Source: Cellulophaga sp. HaHa_2_95 (GTDB taxonomy: Bacteria > Bacteroidota > Bacteroidia > Flavobacteriales > Flavobacteriaceae). From it: a DNA stretch of 64,000 nucleotides. Position 1 is the stretch's first letter; every line of letters begins with the position of its first letter. Shown here piece by piece: positions 17,745 through 26,826 of this stretch. A program made the translations under genes and the position numbers. Under the pieces are notes generated by a model. The model was not told where the DNA came from, ran no database searches, and saw only the letters and a program-made list of their open reading frames with translations. The stretch covers positions 3,410,001-3,474,000 of the forward strand of contig NZ_CP058988.1 in the NCBI RefSeq assembly GCF_019278565.1, in the 5' to 3' direction.

Positions 17745-18983
17745 ATGTTAACTATTAAACTTTTGCTTAAAAAAATTACGCCCGAACAATTGTTCATGGG
17801 TAGCGTTTTGTTAGTGAATGGTGGTAATTATATATACAACTTACTATTAGGACGTTTGTTGGGCCCTGCTGCGTTTGCAGAAGCTGCATTATTAATTACT
17901 TTATTATTAGTACTCTCTTTTGTTGGAATGACATTTCAGTTGGCAACAGCCAAATTTGCAGTCCTTTTTACGGGAGACCAATGGTCTAGCTTTAAAAACA
18001 GGAGTTACAAACATGCGACCATCTTTGGCATTATAGCCGGGATTCTAATTATCCTATTCTCTAAAAATTTACAAGCACTGTTTCATACCAAAAGCCATTG
18101 GATGTTTATCCTCTTTGGTATTGGCGTGCCTTTGTATTTTTTTATGAGCGTTAATAGAGGAAACTATCAAGGGAATCAAGATTTTAAAAATCTATCTATC
18201 ACCTACCAAACAGAAATGTGGAGTAGACTCTTAATTACGCTAGCCTTACTACTATTTGTCCCTTTAGAGTCATCTTTTTTAGTGGCATTAGGAATTGGTA
18301 TTTCTTTTATCTTCGGATTGATTCCTTCTGATTTAAAAGGGTTGAGTTTTAGTTCTAAAACAAAACTATTACCTGAGAATGCCAAGCGTGTAACCAAATT
18401 TATGGTGCTCACTGCTTGTTATGAATTCACTCAGATTATCATAAATAATAGTGATATCCTTCTTGTAAAGCATTATTTTGATGCGCTTGATGCTGGCCTT
18501 TATGCCTCTTTAGCATTAATAGGCCGTGTAGTCTATTTTGTAGCGTGGATGTTTGTTATGTTATTGCTGCCTACCGTGGTACAAAAACAAAAAGATGGTG
18601 AGCCTACTGCTCCTATTTTATTTAAATATGTAGGTTATATAGGACTACTATCCGCAGTTATCGTAACGGCTTGTTACCTTATGCCAGAGTTTATTATTAC
18701 TATAATGTTTGGTGATGCTTATATTTCTATGGCCGGTCTATTGTGGCAGTACGCTTTAGCAACCTCATTATTTGCCATAGGGAACATATTTGCTTACTAT
18801 TTTTTGTCATTAGATCATTATGTGCCGGTTATTTTATCGGGTTTGCTGGGTATGTCACAAATAGCATTAGTCGTATTTTATCATGACACCTTGGAAGTCG
18901 TAGTGCAAGTACAAATTATAGCTATGGCCTTATTGCTAGCAGTACAAATAATTTATTTTTTACTTAAAAAATCAAAACTATAA
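17745..18983 (+). CDS. Polysaccharide flippase (Wzx/MOP superfamily)
   Basis: The 412-residue protein has about twelve hydrophobic segments. It begins QLFMGSVLLVNGGNYIYNLLLGRLLGP, the standard N-terminus of oligosaccharide flippases (helix 1, then the LGR-LGP loop). Charged loops are short. It should move a lipid-linked or nascent glycan across the inner membrane. The gene is followed after 129 bp by a GT4 glycosyltransferase on the same strand. The polymer being exported is unknown. Confidence 0.85.
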   Translation: MLTIKLLLKKITPEQLFMGSVLLVNGGNYIYNLLLGRLLGPAAFAEAALLITLLLVLSFVGMTFQLATAKFAVLFTGDQWSSFKNRSYKHATIFGIIAGILIILFSKNLQALFHTKSHWMFILFGIGVPLYFFMSVNRGNYQGNQDFKNLSITYQTEMWSRLLITLALLLFVPLESSFLVALGIGISFIFGLIPSDLKGLSFSSKTKLLPENAKRVTKFMVLTACYEFTQIIINNSDILLVKHYFDALDAGLYASLALIGRVVYFVAWMFVMLLLPTVVQKQKDGEPTAPILFKYVGYIGLLSAVIVTACYLMPEFIITIMFGDAYISMAGLLWQYALATSLFAIGNIFAYYFLSLDHYVPVILSGLLGMSQIALVVFYHDTLEVVVQVQIIAMALLLAVQIIYFLLKKSKL

Positions 18984-19112
18984 TTATAAAACTATTTATC
19001 GACAGTGCCTTTTAATTCATCGATAGAAAAACGAAACTAGACGGAGTTCAAAAAGAATAATGCCGATAAGAAACCATATTTGTAAAACACAAACCGAATA
19101 AAAAGTACAACC

Positions 19113-20324
19113 ATGAAACTAGCCATCGTAACCGCTTATCCTCCAAGTAAAGTAACCTTAACAGAATATGGTTATCATTTAGTAAAGCATTTTAGACTAC
19201 AAGATCAAGTCACAGAACTTGTTCTAATCTGTGATAAAACAGAAGGAGAAAAAGATTTAGCTTTTACAGAAAACGGTTGTAAAATAACGGTAAAAGAATG
19301 CTGGAGTTTTAATAGTTACGGAAATATTTTCAGTGTCAACAAAGCACTAAATCAAACTAAACCAGATGCCGTACTATTCAACCTTCAATTTTTAAAATTT
19401 GGAGATAAAAAAATACCCGCAGCATTAGGTCTTCTTCTTCCTGCTATATGCAAATTTAAAGGTATACCTACCATTTCTTTATTGCATAATATTTTAGAGC
19501 AAGTAGATTTAGAAAGTGCAGGTTTTACTGAAAATAAAGTATTACAAAAAATATATAATTTTATTGGTACTACGTTAACAAGATTTGTGTTAGCATCAGA
19601 CGTAGTTGCCGTAACCATTAGCAAATATGTTACCATTTTAGAGAAAAAATATAAGGCTAAAAATATTGCACTAATACCACACGGAGCTTTTGAAACCCCA
19701 CCTACTCCTACCTATGATTTACCTGCTGGCCCTAAACAAGTAATGGCATTTGGCAAATTTGGTACGTATAAAAAAGTAGAGGTTTTAATAGAAGCGGTAG
19801 AGCTTATAAGAAAAAGAACCCAAGAAGATATAGAAATAGTTATTGCTGGTACAGACAGTCCAAATACCCCTGGTTATTTAGACTCCATGAAAGAAAAATA
19901 TAATACCGTACCACAAATAAGGTTTACAGGATATGTTGCCGAAGAAGATGTAGAAAAAATATTTAAAGACAGTGCGGTGGTTGTATTCCCATATACGTCT
20001 ACAACAGGTAGCTCAGGAGTTTTACACCAAGCCGGTAGTTACGGTAATGCAGTTGCCTTACCAGACTTAGGAGATTTAAGTATTCTCGTAAAAGAGGAAG
20101 GATATAGAGGAGAATTTTTTGATGCAGATAATACGGGATCTCTAGCAGATGCCGTTCAGAATATTATTACGAATGACACGTATAGAAGAAGCTTAGGGCA
20201 TACGAATTACACCGCTGCTTGTTCTTTACCTATGTCTACGATCGCGGCCATGTATTTAGATCATTTTAATGCCATTATAGAGAAAAAATCGCCAGTACCT
20301 AAATTACAAGAGGAACAGGCTTAA
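19113..20324 (+). CDS. GT4-family glycosyltransferase
   Basis: The 403-residue protein has a GT-B layout. The N-terminal domain starts MKLAIVTAYPPSK and includes PTISLLHNIL; the C-terminal domain has VMAFGKFGTYKKVEVLIEA, EIVIAGTDSP, IRFTGYVAEEDVEKIF, VVFPYTSTTGSSGVLHQAGSYG (sugar-nucleotide binding with the E-x7-E region replaced by a less typical sequence) and DLSILVKEEG. It is probably cytosolic and works with the adjacent flippase. A candidate -7 element CATATTTG lies about 50 bp upstream of the ATG, so it can be transcribed separately. Donor and acceptor sugars are unknown. Confidence 0.88.
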   Translation: MKLAIVTAYPPSKVTLTEYGYHLVKHFRLQDQVTELVLICDKTEGEKDLAFTENGCKITVKECWSFNSYGNIFSVNKALNQTKPDAVLFNLQFLKFGDKKIPAALGLLLPAICKFKGIPTISLLHNILEQVDLESAGFTENKVLQKIYNFIGTTLTRFVLASDVVAVTISKYVTILEKKYKAKNIALIPHGAFETPPTPTYDLPAGPKQVMAFGKFGTYKKVEVLIEAVELIRKRTQEDIEIVIAGTDSPNTPGYLDSMKEKYNTVPQIRFTGYVAEEDVEKIFKDSAVVVFPYTSTTGSSGVLHQAGSYGNAVALPDLGDLSILVKEEGYRGEFFDADNTGSLADAVQNIITNDTYRRSLGHTNYTAACSLPMSTIAAMYLDHFNAIIEKKSPVPKLQEEQA

Positions 20325-20335
20325 AAATATATTCA

Positions 20336-20580
20336 ATTGGTTATTGGTTATGTGTGAAAAGGAGAGGCAATTCAAATTAAATCTCCTTTTTTAAAAAAAC
20401 AATACACCTATTAAGAATTTGGTTAGTGGTTATGTGTGTAAGGGAGAGAGATGTTGTGGTCTCCTCTCCCTTCTTTTTAAAATGCACAAGATTAATAACA
20501 TTAAGAATTCACAACTTTGGTTAGTGGTTATGTGTGTAAGGGAGAGAGATGTTGTGGTCTACTCTCCCTTCTTTTTTTAA
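20336..20580 (+). repeat. Three repeated hairpin units
   Basis: This gene-free stretch of 346 bp (20325-20670) holds three copies of a unit: a lead-in GGTTAGTGGTTATGTGTG and then a stem-loop ending in a T run. Stems pair at 20357-20365/20382-20390, 20440-20448/20464-20472 and 20538-20546/20562-20570. The second and third units are nearly identical and 98 bp apart; the first is degenerate. Each looks like a rho-independent terminator with a conserved 5' flank. They could be tandem terminators for the GT4 gene or three small-RNA genes. Nothing else was seen in the stretch. Confidence 0.8.
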
Positions 20581-20670
20581 ACACATAGTAAATCCTAATA
20601 AAATATGGACTATACCTGAAGTAATGGTGATAGGTGTTAAAGAAAACTGCTATTACCTATCTATACTTCT

Positions 20671-22209
20671 TTATTTTTGTAGCGCAAAATGCTCATAAGC
20701 CGCTTTCTTCTTACCTCTTTTAGTTAAGAAACCAAAATGGTATTGCTTGCTTTTTCTCCAAGGTAATTTACCTACTACAGCTGTGGGCACTTCTGAAAAA
20801 TCATATAAGGTCCAAGCTACAAATGGAATATTTTTCTTAAGTAATAGAGGCTGAATTTCTGCATAATACTCCGCTTGTCTTTTATCAGAACCTCTATAAA
20901 AATTCCAAATACCGCCATAGGATGATAAACCGTATTCTTGTAGCATTATTGGTTTGTTCAAAGCTTTCTTCTTTAGAATATCATAAGTCTTGTTAAAATC
21001 GGATAGTTCTCTATAGTAATGGTAGGACACAAAATCTACCTGATCTACCAATTCTACCGCAGCTTCCGGAGAAGACCAACCGATGGTAACGGGATGGTTT
21101 CTATCCCAGTGTTTAATATTCTCCATCATTTGTTCTAGCCAGCCGATAACCCGTTCACGACCTCTCGAGGCTAAATCTAAATCGGGTTCGTTTTTCAAAT
21201 CCCATGCTAATAGCGCTGGGTGGTCTTTTACCGCATGTACAATGGCTTCTGCATGCCTATTGGTCAAGGTCCAATTAGAGACATCGTAATCCCCATAAAA
21301 GTCAAATAATGTAAGTATAACATCTAGCTTGTTTTCTTCCGCTAGATCTAGCACTTTTTTCAAGAGTGCTATTTTATCTTTTTTAACCGTACTCTTTCCA
21401 AAATCTTCATATTGTACAAAAATCCGAATCCCGTTTAATCCCATGTCATGAATAATCTTAAAATCATCATTAATAACCGTAGCATCAAATCGTTTTCCAA
21501 AAGTGTCCCACGGAGTATCTTTAGGATAATAGTTTATTCCTTTTAGATTCTCAATTTTTTTAAGTTCAGCATCAATATCACGTGCTGCTAAGGTTGTAGT
21601 GTCTCTACTATTTTCAATTTCTTTTAAATGGCGAATTCTCCAAAATCCATCTTCCAAAAGCATCATCACATGATAACTTGTAGTATCTTTTTCTTTGTAA
21701 AGTAATTCTTCTCCAGTATAAATTTCCTGGTATTCCACCACATTATGATCCTTAAAAACAACCATAGTACCGTCTACACTGTAAAAATCTATAGCACCAT
21801 TATGCTTTAGTGTGGTACGCTTGTACCAATTATTATTTTTTAAATTGAGGTCTATATTATCATACAAACGTACACGAGCACTGTCCGTATAAAAATCTTT
21901 AATCCCGTAGTAGTCATTCTTTTTAAAAGCGATATTGCGTACGTGCCATGCATTTAAATAATCGTTCGTAATCTCCCCTAAAGTTTGTTCCTCTATGGGC
22001 CTCCCTGGATTCTCTACATTAGACCAAGCAATTTCTGGTCGGTAAACCTCATCCATAGGAACTTCTAAATGTAACATGGAAGTACGGTCTGCCCCTGTAT
22101 TCAAAAATACCCACGCCGATCCAATACCAGAAATGATAAGTGCATTTACCGCAATAAATGATGCAATGATGATGGTTCTATACAGTGTTTTATTAAGTTT
22201 AAATGCCAT
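20671..22209 (-). CDS. Membrane-anchored GH5-like glycoside hydrolase
   Basis: The 512-residue protein has one N-terminal transmembrane helix (about 11-32) and a periplasmic body. Residues about 60-215 form a nuclear-transport-factor-like region (YLNAWHVRNIAF...). From 230 on it is a TIM barrel of the GH-A clan: LLAWDLKNEPDLD gives acid/base Glu341, HYYREL lies on strand 6, and MLQEYGLSSYGG gives nucleophile Glu425. Members resemble beta-mannanases and cellulases (GH5). Its start overlaps the stop of the upstream lipoprotein gene by 11 nt, so it is the last gene of a three-gene operon. A role in trimming or releasing the exported glycan during synthesis is inferred. Confidence 0.85.
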   Translation of the reverse strand: MAFKLNKTLYRTIIIASFIAVNALIISGIGSAWVFLNTGADRTSMLHLEVPMDEVYRPEIAWSNVENPGRPIEEQTLGEITNDYLNAWHVRNIAFKKNDYYGIKDFYTDSARVRLYDNIDLNLKNNNWYKRTTLKHNGAIDFYSVDGTMVVFKDHNVVEYQEIYTGEELLYKEKDTTSYHVMMLLEDGFWRIRHLKEIENSRDTTTLAARDIDAELKKIENLKGINYYPKDTPWDTFGKRFDATVINDDFKIIHDMGLNGIRIFVQYEDFGKSTVKKDKIALLKKVLDLAEENKLDVILTLFDFYGDYDVSNWTLTNRHAEAIVHAVKDHPALLAWDLKNEPDLDLASRGRERVIGWLEQMMENIKHWDRNHPVTIGWSSPEAAVELVDQVDFVSYHYYRELSDFNKTYDILKKKALNKPIMLQEYGLSSYGGIWNFYRGSDKRQAEYYAEIQPLLLKKNIPFVAWTLYDFSEVPTAVVGKLPWRKSKQYHFGFLTKRGKKKAAYEHFALQK

Positions 22210-23431
22210 TCATTTCTTTTTTAAATTCTTTAGTAATGCCTGCCGCCTTAATCACTAATTTATAGGTGCCATTTTTTAAATATTCTGGACTTAAATAAAA
22301 AGTACACACCCCTTTTTTGGTAGTGGTCTTTTTTGTTTCTATAAAATCTCCTTGGTCTGAATATACATCCATTTGTACCAAAATACCATCAGGCACTAAT
22401 TGTTTCATGAAACTTTCCAATGGTCCTATATCTATATTTCTATTGCCTTTAGAAAAGTACACTTTATAATCTTCAATCGCAGTTCTAAATGTAACATCTA
22501 TAATATTGCTTTCTGATGCTCCGGTTACGAAGGCCTGGATATTCCAATTTGCTGCTTGAGAAGGGTGTAAAGTTCTGCCTTCTACAATACCATTTATCGT
22601 TGTACCTACGGTGTACAGATAGGCATTTTTATCGTTCTTAATAATAAAAGTGACCAAAGTACCGTCACTTACCGTATTTCCAAATTCATCTTTTATAATA
22701 TCAGACCTTAATTTTAAAATTTGATTTCCGTCTGCATAATCATGATCTTGAAAAGCTGTAATTTTAAAGTTCGTAGAATTTGATGGAAAAACAATTGTGG
22801 TAAGCTCTTTAGAGGGGGTGCCATTACATGCAGCTGTGACTAATATTCTACCTGACTTATGCGTAGATCTCACATTATACCATGCCATTAACTCTGTTGT
22901 AGCTACCTTATATTCATTAATAGCTTCTAAGAATTGAGATTTAACCGTAACCTCAGTGCCTCTAGCAACAGGATTATCAAAAACATCTGTTGGGGCAACA
23001 ACTAACATAGAATAATCAATATCGCCTGCTGTAATACTTCTAGGTCCAAAATAGGTGGCCATATTGGTCCCTTTTTGTTCATTAGGGTGAATCTCAATTT
23101 CTCCTTTCAACAGAGTTTGGCCCTCATGGATTAGTTTCCAACGACACAAACCAGATTTTCGTGAAAAATTTGTAGGAAAAGAAAAAACCATTTCACCATG
23201 TACCTTTTGAGGTGCTAGCAATAATGTTCCATATGCATTTTTTATATGCAACTTAAAATTATCTATCGGCGTCTCGGTTTTGAATGCCATTGTAATAATA
23301 TCACCCGCTGTATATCTGTCTTTTTTTGTCAGTGCTATCGCATTTATTTGCGCACTTTTTTTAGGCTCTTCTTTTTTTGAAGAACATCCAAGTATAATAA
23401 AACAGAGTATGATATAAATTGTTTTCTGCAT
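22199..23431 (-). CDS. Lipoprotein with Ig-like domains
   Basis: The 410-residue protein begins MQKTIYIILCFIILGCSSK, a clear lipoprotein signal (I-L-G-C). The body is beta-rich. Two segments resemble bacterial Ig-like (invasin/Big_1) domains: RSITAGDIDYSMLVVAPTD... with DNPVARGTEV, and KLRSDIIKDEFGNTVSDGTLV (a D-x-x-GN-x-V-x-D-G-T hallmark). It lies 1 nt from the large membrane protein upstream and overlaps the GH5-like gene downstream, so the three are co-translated. It probably binds glycan or scaffolds the periplasmic part of the polysaccharide machine; no catalytic residues are visible. Confidence 0.75.
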   Translation of the reverse strand: MQKTIYIILCFIILGCSSKKEEPKKSAQINAIALTKKDRYTAGDIITMAFKTETPIDNFKLHIKNAYGTLLLAPQKVHGEMVFSFPTNFSRKSGLCRWKLIHEGQTLLKGEIEIHPNEQKGTNMATYFGPRSITAGDIDYSMLVVAPTDVFDNPVARGTEVTVKSQFLEAINEYKVATTELMAWYNVRSTHKSGRILVTAACNGTPSKELTTIVFPSNSTNFKITAFQDHDYADGNQILKLRSDIIKDEFGNTVSDGTLVTFIIKNDKNAYLYTVGTTINGIVEGRTLHPSQAANWNIQAFVTGASESNIIDVTFRTAIEDYKVYFSKGNRNIDIGPLESFMKQLVPDGILVQMDVYSDQGDFIETKKTTTKKGVCTFYLSPEYLKNGTYKLVIKAAGITKEFKKEMNGI

Positions 23432-23432
23432 A

Positions 23433-26400
23433 TTACTTCGGGTTTCCGATATAACTATTTATCTCAAACTTTATAAATTCAAAGCCAACGCCAGAAAATG
23501 GTTGCGTCTGACTAGCTCCATGGGAATAATTTCTATTTGGAAAAACCTTCTCTGCTATGGAGGCATTTGGCATTCCGTTTACAAAGCAATTTTTTAAATC
23601 ACTACGTATAACTTCTAAACTATCTAACTCTACTGGTTTATAATTAAAGAATTGTTTTCGTTGTATGCGTACCCCCTCAGGCACAAAAGAATGATCTACC
23701 CAAAGTAATTCATTTTCTTTATCGTAGTACGAGATTATTAATTGAGGTATGGTAACTTCCTGAACTCCAGCATTGAAAAGCACCCCATTGAACCCTTGCT
23801 CTGTATACTCCATATCCTGCAAAGCAACCCCTTTGTACAAATCTGTATTCGCCACATTTCCCGCTGATTGTAAGTTAAAATTTGTGGGTTGATCTTCAAA
23901 GTTCATTGGTGTAAATTGGTCTGGATCAAAAGTAGGCGGCAAGGTATCTTTAGTGGAGGACCAAGCAATTCCTTCAAAATTTATTTTAAAGGCCGTAGTT
24001 TCTTTGGGCATCAATTTATGCTTCATATGGTATTTAGCATTGTAATTGGCTAACTCCTTGTTAGCATCATTATACAACGTAGCCTTGATCACGACATCTG
24101 CGGGTACATTATCTACATTTTGTATTTCCCCGATGATACTAAACTGGCCCCTATTCTTCACCAATTTGGCACTCAATATTTCTAACACAGGCTGCTTTAA
24201 CACATCTTCATGATAAGTTTCTTGCGTTGTGATCTTCCTTCTACCATGGTTATAAAAGGTGGTCCCATTTGCTGTAAATAATTGATCTGGAGGAATATCA
24301 TTATCAAATTTAGAGGGTTTTATATACCATTTACTTTTCCTCTTTACAAGTTCATGATAATCACTACTGTATAAATTTTCTAATGGAGTAATCCATCGGG
24401 TATGAACTTTGGCTTTAGCGCTAGTAGGTGTTTCATCATAGATTTCTACATGCAAAGAATCCATTTTCGCATAAGAACTTAATATTCCATCGGTTACAGA
24501 AACCTCGAGCATGTATTGTGCAATATTTATATTACTATCTGGATCTAGATAAGAATGCGCTCTATTAAATTCTTTAAAATCTAAAGCATCATAGTAAGCC
24601 TCTACCACATTATTTGCAGAGAGCTGCGCTACATTTTTAACATAGAACAAATAAATACCGTACCCTAAACAAATTAAGACAATGAAAGCCCAAAAATGCG
24701 AGAAGATTAAAAGTTTATAGGAGAATTTATTATAGGGCAATTCTAACTTCATAAAAGAAGGAGGCTCTAACTTTTTAGACTTTAAAAGGCGTACCCAAAT
24801 AAGCTGTATGTTAATAATAAAAGCAAGTAGTACAGTCGTTAACGGAATGATTCCCCACATTATTTTCATAATGGTAGGCACGTCTTCCTTGGGAATTATC
24901 TGAGGTATGGGAGGTACATTTAACTTTTCCCACACCATAATTCCGTTTTCTAATTGCTGCAAACGTTGCCAACCGCAATAGTATAATATAGGATCGTAAA
25001 ATTTATCATTAGAAAATATATACTTTAGATTGTATTTCTCGGGTACCGTTAAAAACTGCTGTAAAGAGCCAATACCTTCTACTCCTCTAAATTTAGAATT
25101 TTCTATACGTTCAATAGCCCTCGTGGTTAATTCTGGTAAACGTCTCGCAGAATGGTAATTACCATCTACAGTCATCGCCGTTGTTTGGGCAGATAGCCAA
25201 GCCATTTGATCTCCAAATCCTAATGGCAAATACCGCCAAGAATCGTGTGAATCTGCCCCTAAAAAATTTACAATAGGCAGCATATTAATTTTAGCAGGTT
25301 GCGAAGGTCTAAAATACCCTAAAGTCATGGTAAAAAGTACCATAAACAACATACCACCAGCAATTAACCCACCAATGACTCGATGATAGACTTCGCCGAA
25401 CTTTTCTTGCACCAACACTTTTAAATCGCCCTCTACCATTCTATAGGCAAATTCTGCAAAAATGGGTAAAGCCATAATAGTCGCCCATAAGGTAAACCTA
25501 TCTAACGTAAGAATATTAAAAGCTGTTTCCCCTAACATCATTAAAGGTATCGGCGTCGTACCACCTGTACCCAATATGGTTAATAAAGCAAAAGATAGTC
25601 CGAAGAAAATATACCGTTTACTAAAATACCGGTAAAAAAAATAGGGCAAAACAAATAGAAATATCCCCCATGGAATTACAAAAAACACCAAACCTGATGA
25701 CGTAATTTCTAAAAAATTATCACGAGAGCCATGCGGAATTGCTACTTGCGTTATCGGGTTTCTTTTAGAATTATACCAATAGGGAAAAATACAGAAAACA
25801 ATTAAAAAAAGACTGGTACCGCCAAACTTGGCTATACGCCAAAAATGCTTTAATGTAGTATTCCAAAATATTTTAAAGGTAAGTTCTTTATAAGAATTTA
25901 CACGTTCTCTAGAGGCATCCATAACTGCCATTCCTATTAATGGCGCTATAAAAAACACCATCCCAAAAATTGGCGTTACATGATGAGAGGTTACTGTCAC
26001 GGCAAGCATGGTAACACTGGTCAAGAAATACCTGATTTTTCCTGTCTTGATCCATAAGTATATCTCTGTCATGGAATGCAAAAGAATAGAAAGCGCTGTA
26101 ATACTTGGTAATTGTCCGAAAATATGAAGCGTTTCTACAAATGTGGAAGAAAATACAGCTAAGACGGCACCATAACCTGCAATTCTCCTACTACCTGTCA
26201 TTAATAAGGTATACCGATAAACACCGGTTATAAATAGCACAATAGCCAACAATGCCACCGTATACATCCCGAATTTTAAACCACCAATGTATGAGAGTAT
26301 TCCTATAACTTGATGTACTAGAGGAGGGTATGATTGTACGGTAAAACCCGTATACCATCTATATTCCCAAGGATCAAACCAAGAGTCTGCATAGTGATCT

Positions 26401-26522
26401 GCAAAAAATAAATGTATTAAGGCATCATAAGTAGATTCTAAGGTGAAGAAAATTGCGGACCCATGAAATGCAAGGCCAACTATCAAAGCTAAAATTAAAA
26501 GAGTATTGGTTTTTTTCTTCAT
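23433..26522 (-). CDS. Large membrane protein, GT-C-like (PTPS-related family)
   Basis: The 1029-residue protein has about ten membrane helices in residues 1-410, a soluble insert (about 420-555), two more helices near 560 and 615, and a long periplasmic C-terminus (640-1029). The N-terminal ESTYDALIHLFFADHYADSW carries acidic and His residues in the first periplasmic loop, and YRWYTGFTVQSYPPLVHQ follows, as in GT-C membrane glycosyltransferases and the PF10131-type '6-pyruvoyl-tetrahydropterin synthase-related' proteins. The C-terminal half contains an NTF2-like region (VVEAYYDALDFKEFNRAHSY) and beta domains. First gene of the operon with lipoprotein and hydrolase. A polymerising or transferring role is inferred. 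Confidence 0.7.
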   Translation of the reverse strand: MKKKTNTLLILALIVGLAFHGSAIFFTLESTYDALIHLFFADHYADSWFDPWEYRWYTGFTVQSYPPLVHQVIGILSYIGGLKFGMYTVALLAIVLFITGVYRYTLLMTGSRRIAGYGAVLAVFSSTFVETLHIFGQLPSITALSILLHSMTEIYLWIKTGKIRYFLTSVTMLAVTVTSHHVTPIFGMVFFIAPLIGMAVMDASRERVNSYKELTFKIFWNTTLKHFWRIAKFGGTSLFLIVFCIFPYWYNSKRNPITQVAIPHGSRDNFLEITSSGLVFFVIPWGIFLFVLPYFFYRYFSKRYIFFGLSFALLTILGTGGTTPIPLMMLGETAFNILTLDRFTLWATIMALPIFAEFAYRMVEGDLKVLVQEKFGEVYHRVIGGLIAGGMLFMVLFTMTLGYFRPSQPAKINMLPIVNFLGADSHDSWRYLPLGFGDQMAWLSAQTTAMTVDGNYHSARRLPELTTRAIERIENSKFRGVEGIGSLQQFLTVPEKYNLKYIFSNDKFYDPILYYCGWQRLQQLENGIMVWEKLNVPPIPQIIPKEDVPTIMKIMWGIIPLTTVLLAFIINIQLIWVRLLKSKKLEPPSFMKLELPYNKFSYKLLIFSHFWAFIVLICLGYGIYLFYVKNVAQLSANNVVEAYYDALDFKEFNRAHSYLDPDSNINIAQYMLEVSVTDGILSSYAKMDSLHVEIYDETPTSAKAKVHTRWITPLENLYSSDYHELVKRKSKWYIKPSKFDNDIPPDQLFTANGTTFYNHGRRKITTQETYHEDVLKQPVLEILSAKLVKNRGQFSIIGEIQNVDNVPADVVIKATLYNDANKELANYNAKYHMKHKLMPKETTAFKINFEGIAWSSTKDTLPPTFDPDQFTPMNFEDQPTNFNLQSAGNVANTDLYKGVALQDMEYTEQGFNGVLFNAGVQEVTIPQLIISYYDKENELLWVDHSFVPEGVRIQRKQFFNYKPVELDSLEVIRSDLKNCFVNGMPNASIAEKVFPNRNYSHGASQTQPFSGVGFEFIKFEINSYIGNPK

Positions 26523-26826
26523 TTAGAAATTGCTGGTAAGAAAATACAACAATATCAAAGATATAAAATTATAAATTTAATAAGGAGATACAACAAGAAA
26601 CAAAATTTGACGTTATTACATAGTTAATTACTTTTAAAATTGTAAGAATTTACATATGATTTATAAAATACACACCGAAACCAAACCTGTATTCAACGTA
26701 AGATTATGCACATTCAACTATAGAAAAAAGTCACTAATCTTCAATGATTGTATAAACTTTGGGTTTAATAATATCATTGCATCATACAAAAACCAATATT
26801 AAAAACCCATACTCAACCCACAGCTC
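26523..26826. other. Divergent intergenic region, 304 bp
   Basis: This AT-rich gap separates the minus-strand membrane-protein operon from the plus-strand receiver-GT2 gene. A TAAACTTTG stretch at about 26753-26761 resembles a -7 element with one extra base. No TGAY-N4-RTCA box and no coding frame were found. Confidence 0.4.
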
